The notes under the pieces: model-generated | Database searches by the model: none | The model's input: the letters and a program-made list of their open reading frames with translations, nothing else | Told to the model about the DNA's origin: nothing | Origin: Leptospira adleri | Lineage (GTDB): Bacteria; Spirochaetota; Leptospiria; Leptospirales; Leptospiraceae | Assembly: GCF_002811985.1 (NCBI RefSeq) | Contig: NZ_NPDU01000025.1 | Location: 1 to 64,000 of the forward strand | Direction of reading: 5' to 3' | DNA: 64,000 nucleotides | Translations under genes and position numbers: made by a program | Part shown: positions 35,819 to 44,450 of the stretch, piece after piece | How positions within the stretch are numbered: position 1 is the first letter of the stretch | Layout: every line of letters starts with the position of its first letter

Positions 35819-36991
35819 TTAGAATAACGTTTGATGACCGATCGGTTTGATCAAACGCTCTACGACTTCTATCTGTTCCTCTTTCTTCAATCCCGGAAAC
35901 ATAGGAATGCTAATCGCTTCCTTGTAATATGCTTCCGCTTCCGGAAATTCATTAATGTCGTATCCGAATTTGGCATAGTACGGTTGTCGATAGATCGGAA
36001 TATAATGGAGATTGACCAAAATTCCAGCGCTTCTGAAGCGCTCAAATATCTGAGCATGACTCTCTTTCATTTCGTTTAATTTTAAACGGATTACGTATAG
36101 ATGCAACCCGGAATAACCGTCAGGATGCTGCCACGGTATTTGAACAGGTTTATCGGATAAAAGTTGATTGTAATTCTTCATCAATTCGTGACGTTTACTT
36201 ACAAACTCGTTTAAACGAGACAGTTGACTCACACCCAACGCAGCTTGTATGTCGGTCATCCGATAATTATAACCAAGATCCAGTTGTTGATAATACCACG
36301 GACCATCCGGAGTCTGAGTCATTTCAGCCGCATCCCGAGTGATTCCGTGACTTCTCAAACGATACATCTTATTGTAAAGTTCGATATCATTTGTAAGAGC
36401 CATTCCGCCTTCACCGGTCGTAATAATTTTTACCGGATGAAAGCTAAACACAGTGATCGCGCTATATTTACAATTCCCGATCGGTTCGTTTAAATAACGG
36501 CCGCCAATCGCATGCGATGCGTCTTCAATGATTTTGAAGCCGTATTTTATGGAAAGTGCATGGATTTGCTTCATATCACAAGGTTGACCTGCAAAATGAA
36601 CGGGAATCACGACTTTCGGAAGTTTGCCCGTTTTTTCAGCCTGGACCAATTTTTCTTCCAACCTTGTTGCGCTTAGATTGTAAGTTTTTGAATCGATATC
36701 AACGAAGTCGACTGTGGCGCCACAATAGAGCGCGCAGTTTGCGCTTGCGACGAAGGAAATCGGACTCGTCCATACGATATCACCAGGTCCGACTCCCAAT
36801 GATAGGCAAGCGATATGCAAGGCCGATGTTGCGCTATTTACGGCAACCGAATATTTAACTCGGCATTGTTCGGCGATTAACTTTTCAAATTTCGGGACCG
36901 TAGGCCCCTGAGTCAAAAAATCAGAACGTAAAACGCTCGCGACTGCGTCAATGTCTTCTTGAGAAATTTCTTGTTTTCCGTATGGGATCAT
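35819..36991 (-). CDS. pseC: PseC-like UDP-4-keto-sugar aminotransferase
   Basis: DegT/DnrJ/EryC1 (PF01041) aminotransferase of 390 residues, matching PseC, which forms UDP-4-amino-4,6-dideoxy-N-acetyl-L-altrosamine. MIPYGKQEISQEDIDAV is the typical PseC start; the PLP lysine is K188 in FSFHPVKIITTGEGG, and NSATSALHIA at 52-61 binds the phosphate. It starts the pseudaminate-like module in transcription order, 19 nt after the surface-carbohydrate gene. The 5-inverting dehydratase PseB that should supply its substrate is not in the window; fnlA at 10479 is the nearest relative. Confidence 0.92.
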   Translation of the reverse strand: MIPYGKQEISQEDIDAVASVLRSDFLTQGPTVPKFEKLIAEQCRVKYSVAVNSATSALHIACLSLGVGPGDIVWTSPISFVASANCALYCGATVDFVDIDSKTYNLSATRLEEKLVQAEKTGKLPKVVIPVHFAGQPCDMKQIHALSIKYGFKIIEDASHAIGGRYLNEPIGNCKYSAITVFSFHPVKIITTGEGGMALTNDIELYNKMYRLRSHGITRDAAEMTQTPDGPWYYQQLDLGYNYRMTDIQAALGVSQLSRLNEFVSKRHELMKNYNQLLSDKPVQIPWQHPDGYSGLHLYVIRLKLNEMKESHAQIFERFRSAGILVNLHYIPIYRQPYYAKFGYDINEFPEAEAYYKEAISIPMFPGLKKEEQIEVVERLIKPIGHQTLF

Positions 36992-37010
36992 ATAAGTATC
37001 TTCAGTTCCA

Positions 37011-38162
37011 TTAAGTAATAGTATTCAGAACACACTCAATATCTTTGCGAATTAGGCGGTGCGTGTACGAATCCAGAGGAACATTCATGGTGTATTTCTG
37101 AAAATCGTACGTTATTTTATTAAATTCACTTTTACTCATATTCAAGTTTTCTGTTACAACTTTTTTAAAAATTTCGTATTTTTCTTCCGAGGAAAACCAT
37201 GGCCCGATCATCGAAGGACTAAATTGAGGAACCCGTGAGTAATTCAAAAAAACGATCTTTTGTTTCATCCCCAACGCCTCAAAACCTACCGTCGAAAAAA
37301 AAGTTAGACTAAGACGGCTTTGAAGAATTGCATAGTAGGTAGAAAACTTATTTTGTCTTCGATCGGTAAATTGGACGGAATCGCCAAAGTATTTTATATA
37401 GAAATCCTTTTCTAAAGAATCATTCCCTCTCAGAGCGACTATCGTCTTTAACCGATTCTCTTTCTGATATTTGGATAAATAGCCAGCTAACTTTATATTG
37501 GCTCGCGCCATGCTCCGCGTATCCTTATCGCCCAATTCATGGACGTAATTAGAGATTAGGCAGATATCGTATATCTCTTTAATCCGCTCGGATCGGGCTT
37601 GCTCCAAAAACTGTCCTAAAAAAATGGAACCAACAGCTCTAAATTCTTTTACATCGTGCAAATTTCTGGCATAGAGATGTTTTTCAAACTCTCCAAAACA
37701 ATAAAACCTCTGAAGAAAAATTTTCTCATGTTTCGGATAATTGGGAAGCCATCTGGTGACATCCAACTCGCACCTGAAACCGTTTTGAATCGCCCAAAAA
37801 TGAATTTTAGGTAATTCCTTCGAACAAAGTTGAAAAAAAAAGCTATTATCGATATAAGTAAGTACAACTTTAGGATCAATCAAGAATATTACAGATTTAA
37901 AATATTGTAAGAACAGACCGCGAACCAATAGTTTCGGGGATTTTAACGATTTAAAATTAAGAATAATATTCTTTAAAATAAACTGAAGAGACAATCCTAT
38001 AAAAACGACTAAAACGCGCCAATTTACGTAAACTTCTTCCCTCCTGCTAGGAAGGATTTCATACTCAATTTTTTCAAGCAAGGCGGCGGCGAGGTCGCTA
38101 CTTCTTTCCTTGTCAAAGACAAGGACAGGGACTTTTTTCAACCTTCTAAAATTTAACTTCAT
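37011..38162 (-). CDS. LA_1612-like surface carbohydrate biosynthesis protein
   Basis: Protein of 383 residues that I recognise as the LA_1612/TIGR04396-like surface-carbohydrate group. It has a hydrophobic stretch at about 47-66, a central WAIQNGFRCELD near 122-133 that parallels the QHG loop of LIC12162-type proteins, and GFEALGMKQKIVFLNYSRVPQF in the C-terminal part, similar to GT-B ends. A glycosyltransferase function is likely but unproven. It lies between hisH (gap 91 nt) and pseC (19 nt), so it may transfer the modified legionaminic or pseudaminic acid. Confidence 0.75.
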   Translation of the reverse strand: MKLNFRRLKKVPVLVFDKERSSDLAAALLEKIEYEILPSRREEVYVNWRVLVVFIGLSLQFILKNIILNFKSLKSPKLLVRGLFLQYFKSVIFLIDPKVVLTYIDNSFFFQLCSKELPKIHFWAIQNGFRCELDVTRWLPNYPKHEKIFLQRFYCFGEFEKHLYARNLHDVKEFRAVGSIFLGQFLEQARSERIKEIYDICLISNYVHELGDKDTRSMARANIKLAGYLSKYQKENRLKTIVALRGNDSLEKDFYIKYFGDSVQFTDRRQNKFSTYYAILQSRLSLTFFSTVGFEALGMKQKIVFLNYSRVPQFSPSMIGPWFSSEEKYEIFKKVVTENLNMSKSEFNKITYDFQKYTMNVPLDSYTHRLIRKDIECVLNTIT

Positions 38163-38253
38163 CGGGATAAGATATCATAACGTTCTCTCATTCATAATCT
38201 ACGCGGTAGAATGACTCTAAAGAGCGCCCTACTAGAGAAAGAATTTCGACCGT

Positions 38254-38898
38254 TCAAAGATTCAAAAAATTTTTAAGTATTTCAAGACCTATCTTTCCGC
38301 TCTTCTCGGGATGAAACTGACAACCATACACGTTTCCTTTTCTAATAACGGAAGAAAGTCTTCTTCCGTTATAGAAACAGTCCGCTAACCTATACTCTTC
38401 TTCGTCCGGAAAGAATGTATAGGAATGGATATGATAGACGGACGATCTTTCCGGTATCGAGCTAAGAATTGAATAATCCCAGCTTCTTTTTTCGTTAGGT
38501 TTTACTAGATCCTCCCAAGCGATATGGGGAATTTTATGAGATTTGCCTTCTGAGGTAGTATTTTCAATCGGGATCACTTTCCCCGGAACAAGATCAAGCC
38601 CTTGGTGCAATCCGAATTCCTGACTCGTTGTAGCCAACATCTGCATTCCAAGGCAGATACCAAGAAGCGGTTTTCCGGTTTTGGCATACTGCACGATGAC
38701 GGAATCTAATCCGCGGTTTTTTAGTCCGTTCATTCCATCTAAGAATGCGCCGACCCCTGGTAAAACCAAATGATCCGCCGACTGAATCCGATCGATTTCG
38801 TTCGTCAAAACTACGTTCGCATCGCAGAATTCGAAAGAACGTTTAACGCTGAATAGATTACCGATTCCGTAATCGATGATGACAACTTCCTTTCTCAC
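38254..38898 (-). CDS. hisH: HisH-like glutamine amidotransferase
   Basis: Class I glutaminase of 214 residues, similar to the histidine-pathway HisH. The catalytic triad is C82 in LLGICLGMQML and H196/E198 in CQFHPEKSG. It overlaps the hisF-like gene by 4 nt and both follow the WbpG-like gene. This trio is known from sugar acetamidino formation, where glutaminase ammonia passes through the HisF-like barrel, so a role in histidine synthesis is rejected. It should act in the cytosol as a HisF-HisH complex. Confidence 0.9.
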   Translation of the reverse strand: MRKEVVIIDYGIGNLFSVKRSFEFCDANVVLTNEIDRIQSADHLVLPGVGAFLDGMNGLKNRGLDSVIVQYAKTGKPLLGICLGMQMLATTSQEFGLHQGLDLVPGKVIPIENTTSEGKSHKIPHIAWEDLVKPNEKRSWDYSILSSIPERSSVYHIHSYTFFPDEEEYRLADCFYNGRRLSSVIRKGNVYGCQFHPEKSGKIGLEILKNFLNL

Positions 38899-39659
38899 TT
38901 AATTTCTCTTACCTCGATACCTGATTCCATGGCCGCTTTTCGAAGTTCGGATAAACTAAACCTATCGTAGTGTAGCACATCTGCGATAGCCACAGCGTCG
39001 GCATGTCCTTTTTTTACGACTTCTACTAAATGATCCGGATTTCCCATTCCACCACTTGCAATGACCGGAACGGAGACCGACTCACTCACCGCTTTTACTA
39101 AATCACAATCGAATCCCTTTCGAGTTCCCTCGCGATCGACCGAAGTTAGCAAAACTTCACCTGCACCAAGATTAACACCTCTTTGGGCCCACTCCACAAC
39201 ATCGAGACCGGTTCTCTCCCTTCCATTATCAGTGAAAGCCTCCCATCTACCGTTCCCAATAGACTTAGCCTCTATGGACAAGACCATACACTGCGATCCA
39301 AAGGTTTGGGCGATTTCACTTATTAATTCCGGTCTCTTCACCGCCGCGGTATTAATCGCGACTTTATCGGCTCCTGCTCGCAGTATGTCTCTGACGTCTT
39401 CGACTGACCTGATTCCGCCGCCTACGGTCATCGGTACAAACACGTGATGCGCTGCATTCCGAATCAGATCATGAAGGCTATTTCTTCCATATAGGCTTGC
39501 GACGATGTCCATATATATTAACTCATCCACATCTTGATCGTAGTATTTTTTAGCAAACTCCTGCGGATCTCCCACAATCCTTAAGCCTTCTAAATGAATA
39601 CCTTTGATTAAGTTCGGACCTTTAATATCTAATCTTGCAATGAATCTAACTCTTGACAT
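38895..39659 (-). CDS. hisF: HisF-like ammonia-channel cyclase paralogue
   Basis: TIM-barrel protein of 254 residues homologous to imidazole glycerol phosphate synthase subunit HisF. RFIARLDIKGPNLIKG replaces the HisF motif CLDVKDGRVVKG, so the substrate loop is altered, while VPMTVGGGIRSVEDV and VPVIASGGMGN phosphate-type loops remain. With HisH and the WbpG-like amidotransferase (13 nt apart) it probably channels ammonia to a nucleotide-sugar or nonulosonate N-acetyl group. This is the WbpG-HisH2-HisF2 arrangement known from Pseudomonas O-antigens. Confidence 0.9.
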   Translation of the reverse strand: MSRVRFIARLDIKGPNLIKGIHLEGLRIVGDPQEFAKKYYDQDVDELIYMDIVASLYGRNSLHDLIRNAAHHVFVPMTVGGGIRSVEDVRDILRAGADKVAINTAAVKRPELISEIAQTFGSQCMVLSIEAKSIGNGRWEAFTDNGRERTGLDVVEWAQRGVNLGAGEVLLTSVDREGTRKGFDCDLVKAVSESVSVPVIASGGMGNPDHLVEVVKKGHADAVAIADVLHYDRFSLSELRKAAMESGIEVREIK

Positions 39660-39671
39660 ATAGATCTGTTT

Positions 39672-40982
39672 TTAGTGCCAGACTTGATTTCTCAATTTCC
39701 ATTCCCCGTCTTCAAATTTCCATAAGTGGGGAGATCGAAAACAATCGGAAAGATGCATAAAATATTCGTAATCCATAATGGGTTGTTCGAACATTTTAGA
39801 CGCTTCCGGAAATTCAGTCTTCGGAATACTTAAGTATTTGAAAATTTCTTCCGCAAATCTTTCGGGAAATTCTCCATCAAACCGTTTGACCAGGGCAATT
39901 CCCTCTTCTCTCAAAATATCGCCAGATCTGATTTCTTGGGCAGAATCGTACGTAGCGCGACCGATACCAAACTTAATGAACGTAGTATAATAATGGAAAT
40001 CGTCGATACGATCGTCTATACTATTGTATTTACTATAAGTTCCTGGAGTTCTTTCAGGAGAGGCCTGAAAGCCTCCGTTTTCAACCGAATAATAGTAACA
40101 ACCTTGCGGATGCCATTTTAGATAATATCCTAAGTAGTGAACTTCTACTTTCTGTTTTTCGATATTTTGCGGATCCGCAGGCAGGTAAGGCTGCAAGTCG
40201 TGGTCATCAACTCCAAAATACTTATTTAGATCGAAAACGGAAGTGCCTCCTAAATAAACTTTGGATTTATCCTCCGAGGTAAAGTAAGACCAATCTCGCT
40301 TTGCAGAGGTTGTGTCTTCAATTGGATTTCCGTATTCAGCCTCGTTTTCACCGTAGAATACTAACGGAATCTTGTGCAAAAGGGCCATTTTCGGCGCCAA
40401 AGATTTTTGACCGAAGACAAAAGGTTGAAATGGATGAAATAAATTTTCCACCGCTAAACGTGTCAGCAATCTATGCGCTCGTCCGTTCGGAGTGCATAGA
40501 AAATTGTCGAAACCTGCGTGTATCCAACTTTGAAAATTCTTCCATCCCCATTCGGTGTAAATATGAGGCGCCCAAGTAACGGTCAAAGGGTGCATTCCAT
40601 ATTTATATTTGAGCATATGCGCTGCATAAAAACTATCTTTTCCGCCGGATCCGGGAACGATACAATCGTAAGAACCGTCTTTACTACGGTGCTTATCGCA
40701 TAACTCTTTTAACTGTCTTTCCCGCTCTTCCCAGTCTATTTTTTGTTTCTGTTCGGAAACACGACAAGCATCACAAATTCCTTCTTCATCAAAATGGATG
40801 GTTTTCTTTTTACTTTCTTTAGTATGAGAATATTCAGGCGTAGAGTTAGGTCGCTGATTAGAAATGACACAACGCTTACAAAATCCGATTTCTTGCGGTA
40901 GTCCATAGTAAGCCTTTAGCTCAGCATCTTTCAGAGTGTAGGCTTCAATTTGAAAGGGCCTTCTTCTTGGGTAAGGGTTCAT
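39672..40982 (-). CDS. WbpG/PseA-like N-acetyl sugar amidotransferase
   Basis: ATP-pyrophosphatase of 436 residues that turns an N-acetyl group of a sugar into an acetamidino group. Two CxxC pairs (C35/C38 and C70/C73), the PP-loop SGGKDS at 112-117, and the length match the WbpG/LfnA/PseA family. It follows legF directly (its start overlaps the legF stop by 1 nt) and is followed by hisF and hisH as ammonia source. On a legionaminate pathway this predicts an acetimidoyl-legionaminic acid. Attack on the pseudaminate-like sugar is the alternative. Confidence 0.92.
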   Translation of the reverse strand: MNPYPRRRPFQIEAYTLKDAELKAYYGLPQEIGFCKRCVISNQRPNSTPEYSHTKESKKKTIHFDEEGICDACRVSEQKQKIDWEERERQLKELCDKHRSKDGSYDCIVPGSGGKDSFYAAHMLKYKYGMHPLTVTWAPHIYTEWGWKNFQSWIHAGFDNFLCTPNGRAHRLLTRLAVENLFHPFQPFVFGQKSLAPKMALLHKIPLVFYGENEAEYGNPIEDTTSAKRDWSYFTSEDKSKVYLGGTSVFDLNKYFGVDDHDLQPYLPADPQNIEKQKVEVHYLGYYLKWHPQGCYYYSVENGGFQASPERTPGTYSKYNSIDDRIDDFHYYTTFIKFGIGRATYDSAQEIRSGDILREEGIALVKRFDGEFPERFAEEIFKYLSIPKTEFPEASKMFEQPIMDYEYFMHLSDCFRSPHLWKFEDGEWKLRNQVWH

Positions 40983-41683
40983 TATTTTTTCTCTCTTATT
41001 AAATATTCTAAAAAGTCGAAATCGATTTCGTTATCGATATCCACGGAACGATTTTTCGGCATTATATAGGAAACCGAATCACTTCGAAGAAAAGATTTTC
41101 TCTCGAGTAAAGATTTTACTTGAGAAATATAAACGGCGCCGTTCAAAGAATATATCTCGGGTAAATCCTGTCTTCTCGAAGCCGAGGATGGCTCCAGTAT
41201 CGGAGTTAACCTGGAATTTTCAATACGGTACATCCAAAAAGGACTTTCTTCCACTTCCGTTACCGAAACGCACGAATCCGCTCCGAACGAAAGGCAAGTT
41301 TCCATTGCAGCGTCGATATCTTCAGTCGTTCGTAACGGAGAAGTTGGCTGTAAAAGAATTACCCAGTCGAAACCTGGACATCTTTCGAGTGCATCAATAA
41401 CGACGTCTATACTTGTCGCCGTATCAGTTGCAAGACCTGCCTCTCTTACAAATGGGACTTCACAACCATATCTTTGTGCGACTTGAATGATTTCTTGATC
41501 GTCGGAAGATAGGATTAACCGATCAATGTATTTTGATTTCTGAGCGACCTCAATCGTCCATGCGATCAGAGGTTTTCCGCCGAGATGCCGAATATTCTTT
41601 TTAGGAACTCCTTTGGAGCCGCCTCTAGCGGTAATGATCGCTAAAACTTTCTGTCCGTTTATCAAAATGCCTGGTTTCCCCAT
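40982..41683 (-). CDS. legF: CMP-legionaminic acid synthetase
   Basis: Cytidylyltransferase of the NeuA/LegF family, 233 residues, forming CMP-activated legionaminic acid. ITARGGSKGVPKKNIRHLGGKPLIAW near 17-42 holds the CTP site and LLQPTSPLRTTEDID near 105-119 the substrate site, with the Asp pair SVDIDNEID near the end. It overlaps ptmE by 22 nt. Complete conservation of the leg gene set around it supports LegF rather than NeuA. A second synthetase lies at 51748 and an SpsF domain at 32805. Confidence 0.92.
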   Translation of the reverse strand: MGKPGILINGQKVLAIITARGGSKGVPKKNIRHLGGKPLIAWTIEVAQKSKYIDRLILSSDDQEIIQVAQRYGCEVPFVREAGLATDTATSIDVVIDALERCPGFDWVILLQPTSPLRTTEDIDAAMETCLSFGADSCVSVTEVEESPFWMYRIENSRLTPILEPSSASRRQDLPEIYSLNGAVYISQVKSLLERKSFLRSDSVSYIMPKNRSVDIDNEIDFDFLEYLIREKK

Positions 41684-42711
41684 TCGCGCTGAGCTCGTTC
41701 AAATTCTTCCATCCTTCCGATATCTAACCAATACTCTTTCAGTTGATACGCCGAAGTTTTTTTGTTCATCGCAATTAAATTTTCGAACAAAGTCGGCATA
41801 TCGAAAAAGGTATCTTTAGGAATCAATTCGATCACTTCCGGAGAAAGTACATATATGCCGGCGTTTACAAAAAATTTATGGATAGGTTTTTCTTCTATAT
41901 TTTTAATTTGGTGATTTTCTACGTTCACAACGCCGTATGGAACTTGAAAATCATACTCCCGAACGGACATAGTAGCGGAAGAACCTTCGCTTTGATGGAA
42001 CTTCAGAAGAGTCGAGAAATTCGCTCTCGTCAGCAGATCCCCGTTCATTACTATCAGTGGGTATTTATGTTTTTCATTTATCGTAGATAGCGCGCCTGCG
42101 GTTCCAAGACTTTTACTTTCGTCCAAGTATTCGATGCGGACTTTCCATTTTTCTCCGTCTCCGAAAAAATCTCGAATCATCTCAGCCTTATAATTTACGG
42201 ATATGTAGAATTTTCTAAATCCTTGTTCCATAAACCCGAGTAAGATATTTTCAAGAATCGGTTTACCGCTGATGTTCAACATCGGTTTGGGGATTTGATC
42301 CGTAAGCGGTCTCAGTCGTTTCCCTAAACCTCCTGCCATAAGAACGACCCAATTCGGTCGTTCGATTGCCCCGATTAATTCGTCTAACGTAATAATTTCT
42401 ACTATCTTACCTTCTCTATCGATGACCGGAAGATGATGGAGCGTATATCTCCTCATTATAGAAAGCATTTCGTCTTGCGGAGTTCCGACCTGCACCGTCA
42501 ACGGCTTTCGGTTCATCACCTCACCGATCTTGATATCAAGACTGCTTCCTTTTAGTATCGCTCTTCGAATGTCCCCATCCGTTAAAATTCCTTCGAGAAT
42601 ATTATCTTTTGAAGACACCAAAATCAACTGAATCCCCGAAGAATCCATAGCTCGTATGGCCTGCATCAGAGTTTGTTCTGGATTTAACTTGCTATTGTCC
42701 CAATGCTCCAT
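41662..42711 (-). CDS. ptmE: PtmE-like nucleotidyltransferase with CBS domains
   Basis: Protein of 349 residues with two N-terminal CBS domains (about 1-118) and a sugar nucleotidyltransferase domain starting at VVLMAGGLGKRLRPLTDQIPKPML. This layout matches PtmE, the glucosamine-1-phosphate guanylyltransferase of the Campylobacter legionaminate pathway, which runs on GDP-sugars. Its presence argues that LegB here uses a GDP-linked substrate. The CBS pair may sense nucleotides. The gene is 8 nt after the neuD-like gene. Confidence 0.88.
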   Translation of the reverse strand: MEHWDNSKLNPEQTLMQAIRAMDSSGIQLILVSSKDNILEGILTDGDIRRAILKGSSLDIKIGEVMNRKPLTVQVGTPQDEMLSIMRRYTLHHLPVIDREGKIVEIITLDELIGAIERPNWVVLMAGGLGKRLRPLTDQIPKPMLNISGKPILENILLGFMEQGFRKFYISVNYKAEMIRDFFGDGEKWKVRIEYLDESKSLGTAGALSTINEKHKYPLIVMNGDLLTRANFSTLLKFHQSEGSSATMSVREYDFQVPYGVVNVENHQIKNIEEKPIHKFFVNAGIYVLSPEVIELIPKDTFFDMPTLFENLIAMNKKTSAYQLKEYWLDIGRMEEFERAQREWGNQAF

Positions 42712-42719
42712 CGTTTATT

Positions 42720-43358
42720 TTATCCCTTCAATGCTCGGATCGGATTCCCGACAACTACAGTTCCAATCTCAACGTCCTTATTCACTAAGGAACCAGCGCC
42801 GATGACGGAATTTCTTCCGATTCTTACACCTGGAAGAACGATTGCACCCGCGCCGATAAAAGCGGATTCATCGACAAAAACTCCTCCGCAAAGAACGACT
42901 CCAGGTGAAATGAACGTATGGTTTCCAATTACACAATCGTGATCAATGCTCGCACTCGTATTGATTACCGTATTTTCGCCGATCGTGATTCTATTTTGTA
43001 AAACAACGCCGGCGAGTATCTGACTCGATTTTGCAATATCGCATTCGCCGCCGCAAATTACGGATCTATGTTTAATTCCCGCGACTTGAAAACCAGAATC
43101 GACCCAATTCTCATATTTGGTTTTTCTGAACGAAATAGAACTTATATATCCAAATCCATTTATCAACTGAGTGGATTTCGGATCGAGGTGCTTTAAGAAG
43201 TCGTCGCCTCCGACCACCGGAACGCCAAAAACAAAAGAGTTGATTTCTAAATTCTTATCCACAATGCCGTCGACTGAATTCCCTAAGTTCAAAAACGAAT
43301 CGAGTAGGACTCGACCGTGTCCACCGCAAGCGACGAGAATTGTTTTTGTTTTAGTCAT
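42720..43358 (-). CDS. legH: NeuD/LegH-like hexapeptide acetyltransferase
   Basis: Left-handed beta-helix acetyltransferase of 212 residues. An N-terminal Rossmann-like domain (ILVACGGHGRVLLDSFLN at 7-24) is followed by hexapeptide repeats from about 115 (ILAGVVLQNRITIGENTVI, VIGNHTFISPGVVL, AFIGAGAIVLPGVRI). LegH acetylates the 4-amino group of the legionaminate precursor, and NeuD relatives O- or N-acetylate sialic acids. It sits between legI and ptmE, with gaps of 3 and 8 nt. Confidence 0.9.
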   Translation of the reverse strand: MTKTKTILVACGGHGRVLLDSFLNLGNSVDGIVDKNLEINSFVFGVPVVGGDDFLKHLDPKSTQLINGFGYISSISFRKTKYENWVDSGFQVAGIKHRSVICGGECDIAKSSQILAGVVLQNRITIGENTVINTSASIDHDCVIGNHTFISPGVVLCGGVFVDESAFIGAGAIVLPGVRIGRNSVIGAGSLVNKDVEIGTVVVGNPIRALKG

Positions 43359-43361
43359 AGT

Positions 43362-44450
43362 TTATAAAGGATCAAGAATATCGTCTCGAATGTAATCACG
43401 ATTGGACTTTTTACCGATGTATTCCCAGTAATGAATCGGCGAAATTCCGTTGCCGGGTCGTTTACAAATCAGATTATGAGAGGCAAATAAATCACCGTTC
43501 GAAATATCTTCGGACGCATGAAGACTCTTTCTCGCGATTTTCATATTCTTAATTTCGGATTTGGATGGTATTTTGAATCCGTCCCCAAAGGCCGATTCGA
43601 TTTCGCGAATCGATCGAACCATTTTTATCAATTCGTCCGGTTCTAGGGATGCTTTGTGGTCGGGTCCCGGAAGATTCTTATCGAGGGTAAAATGTTTTTC
43701 GATTACGCTCGCGCCCATAGCGATCGCGGCGATCGGAATATGAATTCCTTCCGTATGATCAGAATAACCTACGGGCAGACTAAAGGATTTTTTCAGCGTA
43801 TTCATTGCGCTTAAATTCACTTCGTCGAATGGAGCCGGATATTCAGTAGTCGCATGAAGTAATACGACTCTCTTTTTAAGAGCCTGCCTGCCCTCAAACG
43901 AGGAATAAGCGTTCGTGAACTTAGAAAGTGATGGGGAAAGATCGTTGGGAAATAAAAAACCAAAAGCAATGACGCTTAACGCAGCTTCTATTTCGGATAA
44001 ATTACTCATCCCGGTGGAAAGAATGATTTTTTCCGCTCTTTTAGATATCTCCAGAAGAAAAGGAGCGTTTGTGATCTCGCCGGACGGGATTTTAATTTTA
44101 GAAATACCGAATTTCCCGGTAAGCAGTTCGAGACTTTCTCTGTCAAAAGGAGTGGATAAGAATTCGATCGACTTGGATTTCGAGTATTCGATAAGAATTC
44201 GGTGCTGATCCTCGGAAAGCTCTAATCTCTTGAGCATCTGATACTGAGATTCGGAATTTTGCGTATTGTGCTTTTGATATTCAGCTCTCGGTGCGGTCTT
44301 ACTGACCAAAAGTTCCGCTTTGAAAGTTTGAAATTTGACAGCGTCACATTGTGCACGGACGGCTACGTCGATCAACTCGATCGCCATATCCGTGGAACCG
44401 TTGTGATTGACACCCGCCTCCGCGATAATATAGGCTGCTTTATCTAACAT
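43362..44450 (-). CDS. legI: LegI nonulosonate synthase (NeuB paralogue 2)
   Basis: NeuB-family synthase of 362 residues, condensing PEP with 2,4-diacetamido-2,4,6-trideoxymannose to legionaminic acid. EAGVNHNG at 11-18, DAVKFQT at 36-42, IEKHFTLDKNLPGPDHKASL, and a C-terminal SAF domain with ISPIHYWEYIGK are visible. It overlaps legG by 7 nt. The gene order legB-legC-legG-legI-legH-ptmE-legF assigns it firmly. Among the three NeuB genes of the window this one has the most conventional motifs. Confidence 0.93.
   Translation of the reverse strand: MLDKAAYIIAEAGVNHNGSTDMAIELIDVAVRAQCDAVKFQTFKAELLVSKTAPRAEYQKHNTQNSESQYQMLKRLELSEDQHRILIEYSKSKSIEFLSTPFDRESLELLTGKFGISKIKIPSGEITNAPFLLEISKRAEKIILSTGMSNLSEIEAALSVIAFGFLFPNDLSPSLSKFTNAYSSFEGRQALKKRVVLLHATTEYPAPFDEVNLSAMNTLKKSFSLPVGYSDHTEGIHIPIAAIAMGASVIEKHFTLDKNLPGPDHKASLEPDELIKMVRSIREIESAFGDGFKIPSKSEIKNMKIARKSLHASEDISNGDLFASHNLICKRPGNGISPIHYWEYIGKKSNRDYIRDDILDPL

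Noticed and set aside
38254..39659. Histidine biosynthesis genes hisH/hisF
   Set aside because: No other his genes nearby, substrate loop of HisF altered, and the WbpG-like gene directly upstream shows the sugar-amidination trio.
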